DNA of 51,996 nucleotides. It comes from Bacteroides sp. 43_108 (GTDB taxonomy: Bacteria > Bacteroidota > Bacteroidia > Bacteroidales > Bacteroidaceae). Every line of letters starts with the position of its first letter. The first letter of the stretch is position 1. The DNA lies in NCBI GenBank assembly GCA_001915545.1, contig MNQS01000178.1, forward strand, positions 1 through 51,996. Reading direction: 5' to 3'. Position numbers and translations under genes: made by a program. Of the stretch, positions 6,472-13,129 are shown piece by piece. The notes under the pieces are model-generated. The model saw only the letters and a program-made list of their open reading frames with translations, did not search any database and was not told the origin of the DNA.

Positions 6472-6510
6472 CAAAAGTAACGATTTCGTTTAATATATGC
6501 AATATATTAA
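6472..6510 (-). promoter_or_regulatory. Promoter and operator of the MqsRA-like operon
   Basis: On the minus strand, TTG (6502-6500), a 20-nt spacer and TACTTTTG (6479-6472) match the Bacteroidetes -33/-7 consensus. A perfect palindrome TTAATATAT-GCA-ATATATTAA (6490-6510) overlaps the -33 box, a typical place for an antitoxin operator. The start site should fall near 6466, giving a leader of about 12 nt to the ATG at 6454. Confidence 0.65.
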
Positions 6511-6669
6511 TGTGATATTCAACTTTAAAATTAAATATGTGCGTCTTTGCTTTTTCGTCTGGTGTGTGAACTTTTTGTGGTGGTTTGTTGTTGGTATGGT
6601 TGAGTTTTTGTATTTTGTGGGGGCTTTTAGAGGTTTGTTCCTTTGAAAGGCCTTTTTAATATCTATATT

Positions 6670-7188
6670 ATGGGAAATATATTTTCGTTTTTGAGTTCTT
6701 TGTTTGGACGTGGCGGCAAGGTGACTGTGGATAACAGTACTGTGCGGTCGCTGGATCTGGAACGTTTCATGGGCCGGTGGTATGAGCTGGCCAGATATGA
6801 TCATAGTTTTGAACGGGGCATGTCGCATGTGTCTGCAATGTATATGATGACGGACAGCGGCAAGGTGCTTTTGGTTAATGAGGGTGTGAGGAACGGCAAG
6901 AAACGTAGTATACGTGGGCGGGCGAAACAGCCTGATGTTTCGCAACCGGGAAGGTTGAAGGTTGCGTTCTTCTTGTGGTTCTATTCTGATTATTATGTGA
7001 TGGATATTGATCCTGATTATAGGTATGCGCTGGTTGGAAGCAGTTCGGATAAGTATCTCTGGATCCTGAGTCGTGAGAGGACGATTACGGATGTGGTCAA
7101 AGGGGAACTGCTGAGCAAGTTGCGTGCACGCGGGTATGATACGGATAAGCTTATCTTTGTTGATCAGGGGCTGGTGTCGGACTTGTAG
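6670..7188 (+). CDS. Lipocalin family protein (Blc/apolipoprotein D-like)
   Basis: 172 residues from the ATG at 6670; an upstream TTG frame is not needed. The GxW lipocalin motif is clear (RFMGRWYELARYDHSFERG), as is the last-strand region (YDTDKLIFVDQG). The core reads like bacterial Blc proteins: FFLWFYSDYYVMDIDPDYRYALVGSSSDKYLWILSR. The N-terminus MGNIFSFLSSLFGRG is hydrophobic but has no lipobox, so it may be cytoplasmic or loosely membrane-associated. Bacterial lipocalins bind fatty acids or lysophospholipids, usually at the envelope. The stop codon TAG ends at 7188, and that same G is the first base of a family A hairpin. Confidence 0.85.
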   Translation: MGNIFSFLSSLFGRGGKVTVDNSTVRSLDLERFMGRWYELARYDHSFERGMSHVSAMYMMTDSGKVLLVNEGVRNGKKRSIRGRAKQPDVSQPGRLKVAFFLWFYSDYYVMDIDPDYRYALVGSSSDKYLWILSRERTITDVVKGELLSKLRARGYDTDKLIFVDQGLVSDL

Positions 7189-7290
7189 CGCAAAGCGGGC
7201 TTTGCGCTAAGGTAAAACACAAAGCTGTGCTTTGTTAGGTAAACGCGAGCGGGCTCGCTAGGTAAAACGTGAAGTTTGCTTCACTAGGTA
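7188..7290 (+). repeat. Family A mini-hairpin array abutting the lipocalin stop codon
   Basis: GCGCAAAGC/GCTTTGCGC (7188-7207) begins on the last base of the TAG stop. Stems ACAAAGC, GCGAGC and GTGAAGC with AGGTAAA linkers follow. Confidence 0.9.
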
Positions 7291-7335
7291 AAGCGCACTG
7301 TGTTCTCGCTGACATTGTACCGTCATTGAGATGAG

Positions 7336-7357
7336 ATTCCTGGTCCTGGCCAGGGAT
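7336..7357 (+). repeat. Family B palindrome
   Basis: ATTCCTGG / CCAGGGAT with one wobble position, and the standard ACCGTCATTGAGATGAG upstream flank. Confidence 0.8.
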
Positions 7358-7493
7358 GACGCTGTCGTTGGCACTTGTAGTGTTTTGTGGGTGATGGAGT
7401 GAACAAAATGATGGTTTTGTGGGTTCATGATTTTAGTACCTCGGGCTTGTTGCCTGTGCGGTTGGATTATTAATGATATAATAAATATAGGTT

Positions 7494-8396
7494 ATGAGGT
7501 TTGGACGATATTTTTTCTTGTTGGCTTTGTTGTTTGCGGTTGCTGATGTTTGTTGTGCTGCTCGTTGGAAAGCCAAGCATGTTGTGATGATTGGGCTAGA
7601 TGGTTGGGGCGCTTATAGTGTAGCTGAGGCTGATATGCCTAATGTGAAGAAGCTTATGGAGGAGGGCTCTTATACGTTGAAGAAGAGGTCGGTGCTTCCT
7701 TCTTCAAGTGCTGTCAACTGGGCTTCAATGTATATGGGAGCTGGACCTGAATTGCATGGATACACGGAGTGGGGGTCGAAGACTCCTGAGTTGCCGTCAC
7801 GTGTTGTCAATGAGAATGGTATTTTCCCGACGGTGTTCAGCCTGTTGCGTGAGTCTGCACCTGACGCTGAGATTGGGAATATATGTGAGTGGGACGGTAT
7901 CCGTTATGTGGTGGATACCACTGCGCTCAGTTTTGATCGTCATATAACGGAGAAACCGCAGGGGCCGGCAACGACGAGGTGCGCGGTGGATTATATAAAG
8001 AGGGCTCATCCTGCTTTGGTGAATATTGTTTATGACGAACCTGATCATACCGGGCATGCTGTGGGGCATGATACTCCTGAGTACTACAAGAAGTTGAAAG
8101 AGCTTGATGGGTATATTGGTGAGATTGTGCAGGCTGTCAAGGATGCTGGAATGTTTGACGAGACAATATTTATTGTTACTGCGGATCATGGTGGAATCAA
8201 GAAGGACCATGGCGGTAAGACGATGCAGGAGATGGAGACGGCGTTCATTATATGCGGCAAGGGCGTTAAGAAAGGGTATGAGTTTGAGGAGAGTATGATG
8301 CAGTTTGACTGCGCGTCTACAGTTGCATATATCTTCGGGTTGAAACAGCCTCAGGTGTGGATTGGACGTCCGATGAAACAGGTGTTTACTAGGTAA
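7494..8396 (+). CDS. Secreted type I phosphodiesterase / nucleotide pyrophosphatase
   Basis: 300 residues with an N-terminal signal peptide (MRFGRYFFLLALLFAVADVCCA). The alkaline-phosphatase-superfamily core shows GLDGWG (first metal-binding Asp), PSSSAVNWASMYMG with a Ser at the nucleophile position normally held by Thr/Ser, YDEPDHTGHAVG (metal Asp and His) and VTADHGG (Asp-His pair). Proteins of this type hydrolyse phosphodiester or pyrophosphate bonds of nucleotides or sugar nucleotides in the periplasm; the substrate cannot be read from sequence. The final codons ACT AGG TAA are the linker of a family A array, so the C-terminus (QVFTR) is formed by repeat sequence and the original stop may have been replaced. 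Confidence 0.85.
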   Translation: MRFGRYFFLLALLFAVADVCCAARWKAKHVVMIGLDGWGAYSVAEADMPNVKKLMEEGSYTLKKRSVLPSSSAVNWASMYMGAGPELHGYTEWGSKTPELPSRVVNENGIFPTVFSLLRESAPDAEIGNICEWDGIRYVVDTTALSFDRHITEKPQGPATTRCAVDYIKRAHPALVNIVYDEPDHTGHAVGHDTPEYYKKLKELDGYIGEIVQAVKDAGMFDETIFIVTADHGGIKKDHGGKTMQEMETAFIICGKGVKKGYEFEESMMQFDCASTVAYIFGLKQPQVWIGRPMKQVFTR

Positions 8397-8510
8397 ACGC
8401 AGGCTGTGCCTGCTAGGTAAACGCTATGCTAGTTAAACGCGCTTTGCGCTAGGTAAAATGCAACTTTGTTGCAAGGTAAAACATGAAGATAGGTTACATT
8501 GGTTAAAATG
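8389..8510 (+). repeat. Family A array fused to the 3' end of the phosphodiesterase gene
   Basis: The linker CTAGGTAAAC at 8389-8398 supplies the last sense codon and the TAA stop of the upstream gene. Stems GCAGGC, TATGC remnant, GCGC, GCAAC and ATGAAG (decayed) follow. Confidence 0.85.
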
Positions 8511-8550
8511 CGCTGTGCTCTCGCTGACATTGTACCGTCATTGAGATCAG

Positions 8551-8572
8551 ATCCCTGGTCCTAGCCAGGGAT
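8551..8572 (+). repeat. Family B palindrome
   Basis: ATCCCTGG / CCAGGGAT, loop TCCTAG, flanks as usual. Confidence 0.85.
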
Positions 8573-8625
8573 GACGGTGTCGTTGGAGCTTGTGGTATTT
8601 TGTGGGTGTTTACTGTTAATTTTTC

Positions 8626-8765
8626 AGACAGAAGAACATAAGAACAAAAGGATTCATTTAAGGGGCGGATGTACATTCAAGCGAGCTTGATGTTCATCTG
8701 CTCCTTAAATGTTTGCACCTGCGGTGCTGAGTCTGCGACTCTTTTTGTTGAAAAAGAACAGAAGG
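8626..8765 (+). repeat. Family C element, copy 5 (best-paired copy)
   Basis: The main stem spans 8655-8711. CATTTAAGGGGCGGATG pairs with CATCTGCTCCTTAAATG over all 17 positions, with two G-T oppositions. A TA/TT internal loop and an apical CAAGC/GCTTG follow. GCACCTGCGGTGC and GAGTCTGCGACTC hairpins come next, then AAGAACAGAAGG. Confidence 0.85.
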
Positions 8766-8798
8766 GGTGGATGACATTACTGATGATTTTAGGTTGTC

Positions 8799-8897
8799 AT
8801 TCCTGGCTGGGACCAGGAATCTTATGTTGGATTTGCACTGTGTTCTCGCTGACATTGTACCGTCATTGAGATGAGATCCCTGGTCCTGGCCAGGGAT
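8799..8897. repeat. Family B inverted pair
   Basis: B' at 8799-8820 (ATTCCTGG/CCAGGAAT) and B at 8876-8897 (ATCCCTGG/CCAGGGAT), in opposite orientations. Confidence 0.85.
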
Positions 8898-8946
8898 GAC
8901 GATGTCGGAGTCACTTGTAGCATTTAGTGGGTGTTTACTTGTTTTT

Positions 8947-9085
8947 AGACAGAAGAACATAAGAACAAAAAGAATTCATTTAAGGGGCGGATGTACATTC
9001 AAGCGAGCTTGATGTTCGTCTGCTCCTTAAATGTTTGCACCTGCGGTGCTATGTCTGCGACTCTTTTGTTATGAAGAACAGAAGG
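8947..9085 (+). repeat. Family C element, copy 6
   Basis: The main stem spans 8977-9033. Relative to copy 5 the right arm has CGTC instead of CATC, which still pairs by a G-U opposition. It lies 321 bp after copy 5. Confidence 0.85.
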
Positions 9086-9116
9086 GGGATGTTATTGCTG
9101 TTTTTGCTATAGCGTT

Positions 9117-9215
9117 ATTCCTGGCTGGGACCAGGAATCTTATGTTGGATTTGCACTGTGCTCTCGCTGACATTGTGCTGTCGTTGAGATGAGATCCCTG
9201 GTCCTGGCCAGGGAT
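9117..9215. repeat. Family B inverted pair
   Basis: B' at 9117-9138 and B at 9194-9215, with the same spacing as the pair at 8799-8897. Confidence 0.85.
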
Positions 9216-9264
9216 GACGGTATCGTTGGCATTTGTAGTGTTTAGTGGGTGTTTACTTGTTTTA

Positions 9265-9380
9265 AGACAGAAGAACATAAGAAAAAAAGGATTCATTTAA
9301 GGGGCGGATGTACATTCAAGCGAGCTTGATGTTCATCTGCTCCTTAAATGTTTGCACCTGCGGTGCTATGCCTGCGATTT
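9265..9380 (+). repeat. Family C element, copy 7, lacking its 3' tail
   Basis: The main stem spans 9294-9350. The GCACC/GGTGC hairpin is present, but the third hairpin is broken off in CCTGCGATTTTC and the AAGAACAGAAGG tail is absent. It lies 318 bp after copy 6. Confidence 0.8.
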
Positions 9381-9445
9381 TCTATGTTGATTAGTAGTTT
9401 TATGTCTTTTGTTGTGTGGTGGTTTTGTATTTATGGGGCTGGTTT

Positions 9446-9539
9446 TTGGCTTATTTATTTGAATTCCTTATATTTGAATGCGATTGAACATTTTTGTTCA
9501 GGTGATTGAACATTTTTAGGTTGTTGATTGAACATTTTT
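9446..9539 (+). promoter_or_regulatory. Promoter and three 22-bp-spaced direct repeats before the DUF4143 ATPase
   Basis: TTG at 9446-9448, a 20-nt spacer and TATATTTG at 9469-9476 fit the consensus promoter. GATTGAACATTTTT then occurs three times, starting at 9482, 9504 and 9526. The exact 22-bp period places all copies on one face of the helix. They begin at about the predicted start site and end 3 bp before the ATG, so they are either an operator or a repeated 5'-leader element. Confidence 0.7.
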
Positions 9540-9542
9540 ATT

Positions 9543-10733
9543 ATGCAATACAGGCGGATTCAGTTTGCTGAGGTTTTGGAGCGGATAAATGAACCGAGGG
9601 GTAAGATACAGGTGATTGTCGGACCACGTCAGGTTGGTAAGTCTACATTGATGGGGCAGGTGCTCGAGGTGTGTACTGTTCCGTATGATAGTTATTCTGC
9701 TGATGATGTTACAGGTGTTTCGTCAGATTGGCTTGCACAGATCTGGGAGTCGCAGAGGATGAAAATGGCTGTGCGCGGTGAATCGAAAAGGCTTCTCGTA
9801 ATTGACGAAATTCAGAAGATAATGAATTGGAGTGAGACGGTCAAGGCTGAGTGGGATCGCGATACGCGTGAGAAGCGAGAGCTGATTGTTGTATTGCTCG
9901 GTTCTTCCAGGATGCTGATTGAGAAGGGACTGACGGAGTCGTTGGCCGGACGCTTCGAACTTATACGACTTTCACATTGGACGTACTCGGAAATGAGAGA
10001 TTGTTTCGACTTCTCTTTGCAACAATATGTGTTCTTCGGGGGGTATCCTGGCGCAGCCTGGTATATTGGTGATGAGTTGCGTTGGAGACGATATATCAAG
10101 GATTCTTTGATTGAACCGACCATAGCACGAGATGTATTGATGGATACAAAAGTTATGAAACCTCAACTTTTGCGTCAGTTATTTGAATTGGGATGCAGTT
10201 ATAGTGGGGAATTGTTGTCTCTTACCAAGGTAGCTGCTCAGTTGCAAGATGTCGGAAATGTGACGACACTTGCGGGGTATCTGCATTTGCTGAATGAATG
10301 CGGGTTGTTGTGCGGCTTGCAGAAGTATGCAGAAGATGAGGCCAGAAAGTATAATTCTGTACCTAAATTCCAGGTACATGATAATGCTTTGCGTAATGTT
10401 TATGCCGATGAGGGTTATTCCGATGTCATAGAAGATGCTGGTTTGTGGGGACGATATGTTGAATCTGCTGTCGGGGCTTATCTTGTCAGCCAGGCTTCAA
10501 TCCATGATTATAAGGTTTATTATTGGAGGAACAATAAGGACGAGGTGGATTTTGTTCTTTCTCGAGGAAGAAAAAAGGTTGCAATCGAGGTGAAGAATGG
10601 ACGAAGAACGATGAATCGTGGTTTGACGGTATTTTCTAAAATGTATAATCCTTATAGGGCTTTTGTTGTTGGTTCTGGCGGTTTGACCATTGATGAGTTC
10701 TTGTCAATGGATTTGGATTTGTTGTTTAAATAG
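9543..10733 (+). CDS. AAA ATPase with C-terminal DUF4143 domain
   Basis: 396 residues from the ATG at 9543; a TTG start 15 nt upstream would fall inside the third direct repeat. Walker A is GPRQVGKST, Walker B is LLVIDEIQ, and a sensor-like LLGSSRM, GRFELIRL and YVFFGGYPGA are typical of this ATPase family. The C-terminal half is a DUF4143 domain ending in a restriction-endonuclease-like core (VYYWRNNKDEVDFVLSRGRKKVAIEVK), where E-V-D-F and E-V-K resemble the PD-(D/E)xK fold. The cellular role is unknown; such genes are abundant and often mobile in Bacteroidetes. It stands alone between repeat blocks, with decayed family A sequence starting directly after its stop. Confidence 0.85.
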   Translation: MQYRRIQFAEVLERINEPRGKIQVIVGPRQVGKSTLMGQVLEVCTVPYDSYSADDVTGVSSDWLAQIWESQRMKMAVRGESKRLLVIDEIQKIMNWSETVKAEWDRDTREKRELIVVLLGSSRMLIEKGLTESLAGRFELIRLSHWTYSEMRDCFDFSLQQYVFFGGYPGAAWYIGDELRWRRYIKDSLIEPTIARDVLMDTKVMKPQLLRQLFELGCSYSGELLSLTKVAAQLQDVGNVTTLAGYLHLLNECGLLCGLQKYAEDEARKYNSVPKFQVHDNALRNVYADEGYSDVIEDAGLWGRYVESAVGAYLVSQASIHDYKVYYWRNNKDEVDFVLSRGRKKVAIEVKNGRRTMNRGLTVFSKMYNPYRAFVVGSGGLTIDEFLSMDLDLLFK

Positions 10734-10804
10734 GGGCTTGGCTTTGTTTGGTAAATGCGAGCGAGCTATGTAAAACATGAAGCTAGGTTACATTGGTTAA
10801 ACGC
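10734..10804 (+). repeat. Decayed family A array
   Basis: Recognisable units are GGCTTGGCTTTGTTTGGTAAATG, a GCGAGC/GCTATG stem without AGG, and ATGAAGC/GGTTACAT. It begins right after the TAG of the ATPase gene. Confidence 0.6.
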
Positions 10805-10843
10805 ACTGTGTTCTCGCTGACATTGTGCTGTCGTTGAGAGTAG

Positions 10844-10865
10844 ATCCCTGGTCCTGGCCATGGAT
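10844..10865 (+). repeat. Family B palindrome (one arm mutated)
   Basis: ATCCCTGG / CCATGGAT; a single G-to-T change breaks one pair. Confidence 0.75.
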
Positions 10866-10884
10866 GACGGTGTCGAGGGCATGT

Positions 10885-10970
10885 GTGAAGTGGGCTTCAC
10901 AAGGTAAAACGCAAAGCGGTGCTTTGTCAGGTAAACGCGAGCAGGCTCGCTAGGTAAATGCAACTGTGTT
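10885..10970 (+). repeat. Family A mini-hairpin array
   Basis: Stems GTGAAG, GCAAAGC/GCTTTG, GCGAGC and GCAAC, with AGGTAAA linkers. Confidence 0.8.
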
Positions 10971-11016
10971 GTTTAGACAAAAGTTATTATAGTATTACTA
11001 TTGTGGCTATACCGTC

Positions 11017-11126
11017 ATTCCTGGCTTGGACCAGGAATCTTATGATAATGGTCTGTAGGATGTGTTTTGGTTTATCGCTGACATTGTACCGTCAATGAGA
11101 TTAGATCCCTGGTCGTAGCCAGGGAT
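11017..11126. repeat. Family B inverted pair
   Basis: B' at 11017-11038 and B at 11105-11126. The B loop here is TCGTAG instead of TCCTAG, with the stem unchanged. Confidence 0.8.
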
Positions 11127-11177
11127 GACGTCATCGTTGGCGCTTGTGGTATTTTGTGGGTGTTTGCTTTTATTTTA

Positions 11178-11314
11178 AGACATAAGAACATAAGAACAAA
11201 AGGTTCATTTAAGGGGCTGATGTACATTCAAGCGAGCTTGATGTTCATTTGCTCCTTAAATTTTTGCACCTTAGGTGCTGAGCCTGCGACTCTTTTATTG
11301 TGAAGAACAGAAGG
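11178..11314 (+). repeat. Family C element, copy 8
   Basis: The main stem starts at CATTTAAGGGGC (11206). The right arm carries two changes that weaken pairing. GCACCTTAGGTGC and GAGCCTGCGACTC hairpins and an AAGAACAGAAGG tail are present. Confidence 0.8.
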
Positions 11315-11346
11315 GGGGATGTTATTGCGGTTGTTGCTATAGCGTC

Positions 11347-11368
11347 ATTCCTGGCTTGTACCAGGAAT
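11347..11368 (-). repeat. Family B' palindrome without a partner
   Basis: ATTCCTGG / CCAGGAAT, followed by unrelated sequence and the toxin gene instead of the usual B copy. Confidence 0.75.
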
Positions 11369-11437
11369 CTGATGGTTGTGGGTGGGGTGGAGATTTTCTA
11401 TATGTCAGTTTGTTGTGTGAGAAATTTGTGAGGATAT

Positions 11438-11719
11438 TTATCGTTTTTTGCTCTTTCCGAATAACTCCGAATGACTACCGAGCCTAATCAGTTTCACTAT
11501 TTCATCATCAATCCAGATCAAAAGAAAATCATTTTCAACATGGCATTCCATGTATCCAGCATAATCTCCTGTAAGCATGTGGGGCTTGAATTCTTTGGGG
11601 ACGTCCTCGCCACGTTCCAAGAATCCGACAATATCATAAAGCTTTTTCAGTTTTACATGGTCATTCTTATACCGCTTCAAGTCTTTACGAAACTGACTGC
11701 CGCTTTTGACTTCTCTCAT
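11438..11719 (-). CDS. yafQ: YafQ-family mRNA interferase toxin
   Basis: 93 residues with the RelE/YafQ fold signature: KSGSQFRKDLKRYKN at the N-terminus, then LERGEDVPKEFKPHMLTGDYAGYMECHVENDFLLIW and VKLIRLGSHSELF. YafQ toxins cleave mRNA in the ribosome A site; the C-terminal RLGSHSELF region carries the His expected near the active site, so it looks intact. The start ATG overlaps the antitoxin stop by 4 bp (11716-11719), so the two are translationally coupled, antitoxin first. The product acts in the cytoplasm and is held inactive by the antitoxin. Confidence 0.85.
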   Translation of the reverse strand: MREVKSGSQFRKDLKRYKNDHVKLKKLYDIVGFLERGEDVPKEFKPHMLTGDYAGYMECHVENDFLLIWIDDEIVKLIRLGSHSELFGKSKKR

Positions 11720-11967
11720 TCACTGCAAGATTTAATGAAGCTTTCAAAGCTGCTAGTATCAACTTTCTTTAAGTTTTTCCCCTCACGAGCTTCTTCAATG
11801 GCGATCTTGGTCTCTTCGTTCGGCTTTTTGTACATGGCATCCATCAAAAGGCACTCAACGAAGTTGTTCAAACTTCGATGTTCTAGTTTGGCTGCCCTTT
11901 TCAGCATGTCTAACAATTTGCTGTCCAGTCTGAATGCTGTTTGTTTTTTTATTGCTATTTCTCCCAT
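11716..11967 (-). CDS. Ribbon-helix-helix antitoxin paired with YafQ
   Basis: 83 residues. TAFRLDSKLLDMLKRAAKLEHRSLNNFVECLLMDAMY (about residues 9-46) fits a ribbon-helix-helix DNA-binding domain. The charged C-terminus (EETKIAIEEAREGKNLKKVDTSSFESFIKSC) would wrap the toxin, as in DinJ/RelB-type antitoxins. It is the first gene of the pair, and the promoter region upstream carries two palindromes, which fits autorepression. The low similarity to DinJ itself means the RHH assignment rests on pattern and context. Confidence 0.75.
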   Translation of the reverse strand: MGEIAIKKQTAFRLDSKLLDMLKRAAKLEHRSLNNFVECLLMDAMYKKPNEETKIAIEEAREGKNLKKVDTSSFESFIKSCSE

Positions 11968-11988
11968 ATAGTGTTATACTTTTTATCA

Positions 11989-12031
11989 CAAATGTATAAA
12001 AATATCTGATATCGGCAATAATGACATTATT
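11989..12031 (-). promoter_or_regulatory. Promoter with two palindromes for the YafQ module
   Basis: On the minus strand, TTG (12018-12016), a 19-nt spacer and TACATTTG (11996-11989). ATATC-T-GATAT (12002-12012) lies between the boxes, and AATAATG-A-CATTATT (12017-12031) overlaps the -33 box. Both are plausible binding sites for the antitoxin dimer. Confidence 0.7.
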
Positions 12032-12102
12032 AAATTGTGTTGCAAATTTTACTCTAAAACGAATTTGCGTTTATTCTGATTCTATACCGTCTCTTGAGTA
12101 AG

Positions 12103-12124
12103 ATCCCTGGTCCTGGCCAGGGAT
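12103..12124 (+). repeat. Family B palindrome
   Basis: ATCCCTGG / CCAGGGAT; the upstream flank is divergent (ACCGTCTCTTGAGTAAG). Confidence 0.85.
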
Positions 12125-12143
12125 GACGATGTAGGGGCACTTG

Positions 12144-12362
12144 TGCAAAACTGAGTTTTGCTAGGTAAAACACAAAGCTGTGCTTTGTTAGGTAAAACGC
12201 AGACATTGTCTGCTAGGTAAAATGCAGGCAGGGCCTTCAAGGTAAAACGTGAAGCTTGCTTCACTAGGTAAAGCACAAACCGAGTTTTGCTGGGTAAGTG
12301 CAACTTTGTTGCTAGTTGATAGCTCTTACCTGCATCACTCCTGTGATGTTTTTTACCTATTT
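12144..12362. repeat. Family A composite
   Basis: Forward stems GCAAAAC, ACAAAGC, GCAGAC, GCAGGC (decayed), GTGAAGC, CAAAC and GCAAC; centre AGTTGATAGCTCTTACC; then reverse stem GCATCAC/GTGATG and a TTTTTACCT remnant. It ends 27 bp from the end of the RloB-like gene. Confidence 0.85.
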
Positions 12363-12388
12363 TGTGCTTGGTGCTTGTTTTCCATTTT

Positions 12389-13129
12389 TCATTTCAAGTA
12401 TTCAAAAAGGAAAATGGGAAAGGAGTTTAATATTGCTGCTGTTTGGTTGATGTCCACATATTTTTGTTTCATTGTGGCAAATAGTTTGTTTTGTGCTATG
12501 TCTTCCTTTTTTGCAGGTATTGTGTTGTTGCCATTGCGGATATAGTTCGCTTTGGATACGTTCTGATATTTCAGCATTTCCCAATTTCTTTTTACTTCCT
12601 CAATAGGCGTTCTCTCTATGTTGATGAATCGATAACCTCTGGCCTGAGGATATGCAAATGTTTCTGCATTTCTTTTGAATTTGTGCTGTATGCAGTCTTC
12701 TCGTGTCACAACATATTTGAAATAATCAGCATCGGGCAATTCTTTTGTATATTTCAGTGATTCTACCATGGGATAGTTTATATATAGTTTTCCATTGTTG
12801 GTTTCATCATTGAAATAATTCAGCATATCATCAAGTATGGCGTCCAGGCGAGTTGTACCCATGCGATTCTGAAAATCGTCGTCGAAAAACAGGAACACCT
12901 GCGAGAACAACGTGTCCAATCGTTGTCCCGCCGGTATTTCTATTTGGTTTTCTTCCAATGGAAGTACTCGGAACAAGTCATAGCCGGTATTCTTCAAATT
13001 CTTGTATAATGTGGGCAAATCGCTTCCATATCTTACTACACGTATATCTTCATTGTTTAGATATAAATGTTTGATTGATTCAAATATGGTCGGTTCAGCG
13101 ACTGTTCCTTCAAAAACGAATAGTATCAT
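12389..13129 (-). CDS. RloB/AbiLii-like protein (putative nuclease or Toprim-like effector)
   Basis: 246 residues. ILFVFEGTVAEPTIFESI at the N-terminus matches the EGxxxExxxF motif that opens RloB-like domains, and VFLFFDDDFQ about 85 residues later supplies the acidic pair expected of a Toprim-like metal site. The rest (YPMVESLKYTKELPDADYFKYVVTRED) is common in the small partner of AAA15-type defence ATPases. Its start overlaps the upstream ATPase stop by 4 bp (13126-13129), so it is the second gene of the operon. By analogy with AbiL (AbiLi ATPase plus AbiLii) and RloAB it should be the effector triggered by the ATPase in phage defence. Enzymatic activity is inferred. Confidence 0.65.
   Translation of the reverse strand: MILFVFEGTVAEPTIFESIKHLYLNNEDIRVVRYGSDLPTLYKNLKNTGYDLFRVLPLEENQIEIPAGQRLDTLFSQVFLFFDDDFQNRMGTTRLDAILDDMLNYFNDETNNGKLYINYPMVESLKYTKELPDADYFKYVVTREDCIQHKFKRNAETFAYPQARGYRFINIERTPIEEVKRNWEMLKYQNVSKANYIRNGNNTIPAKKEDIAQNKLFATMKQKYVDINQTAAILNSFPIFLFEYLK

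Noticed and set aside
8669..9296. Open frames across the 8.6-9.3 kb tandem (8694-8960, 9069-9296)
   Set aside because: They are translations of family B and C repeats; similar peptides appear in each repeat copy.
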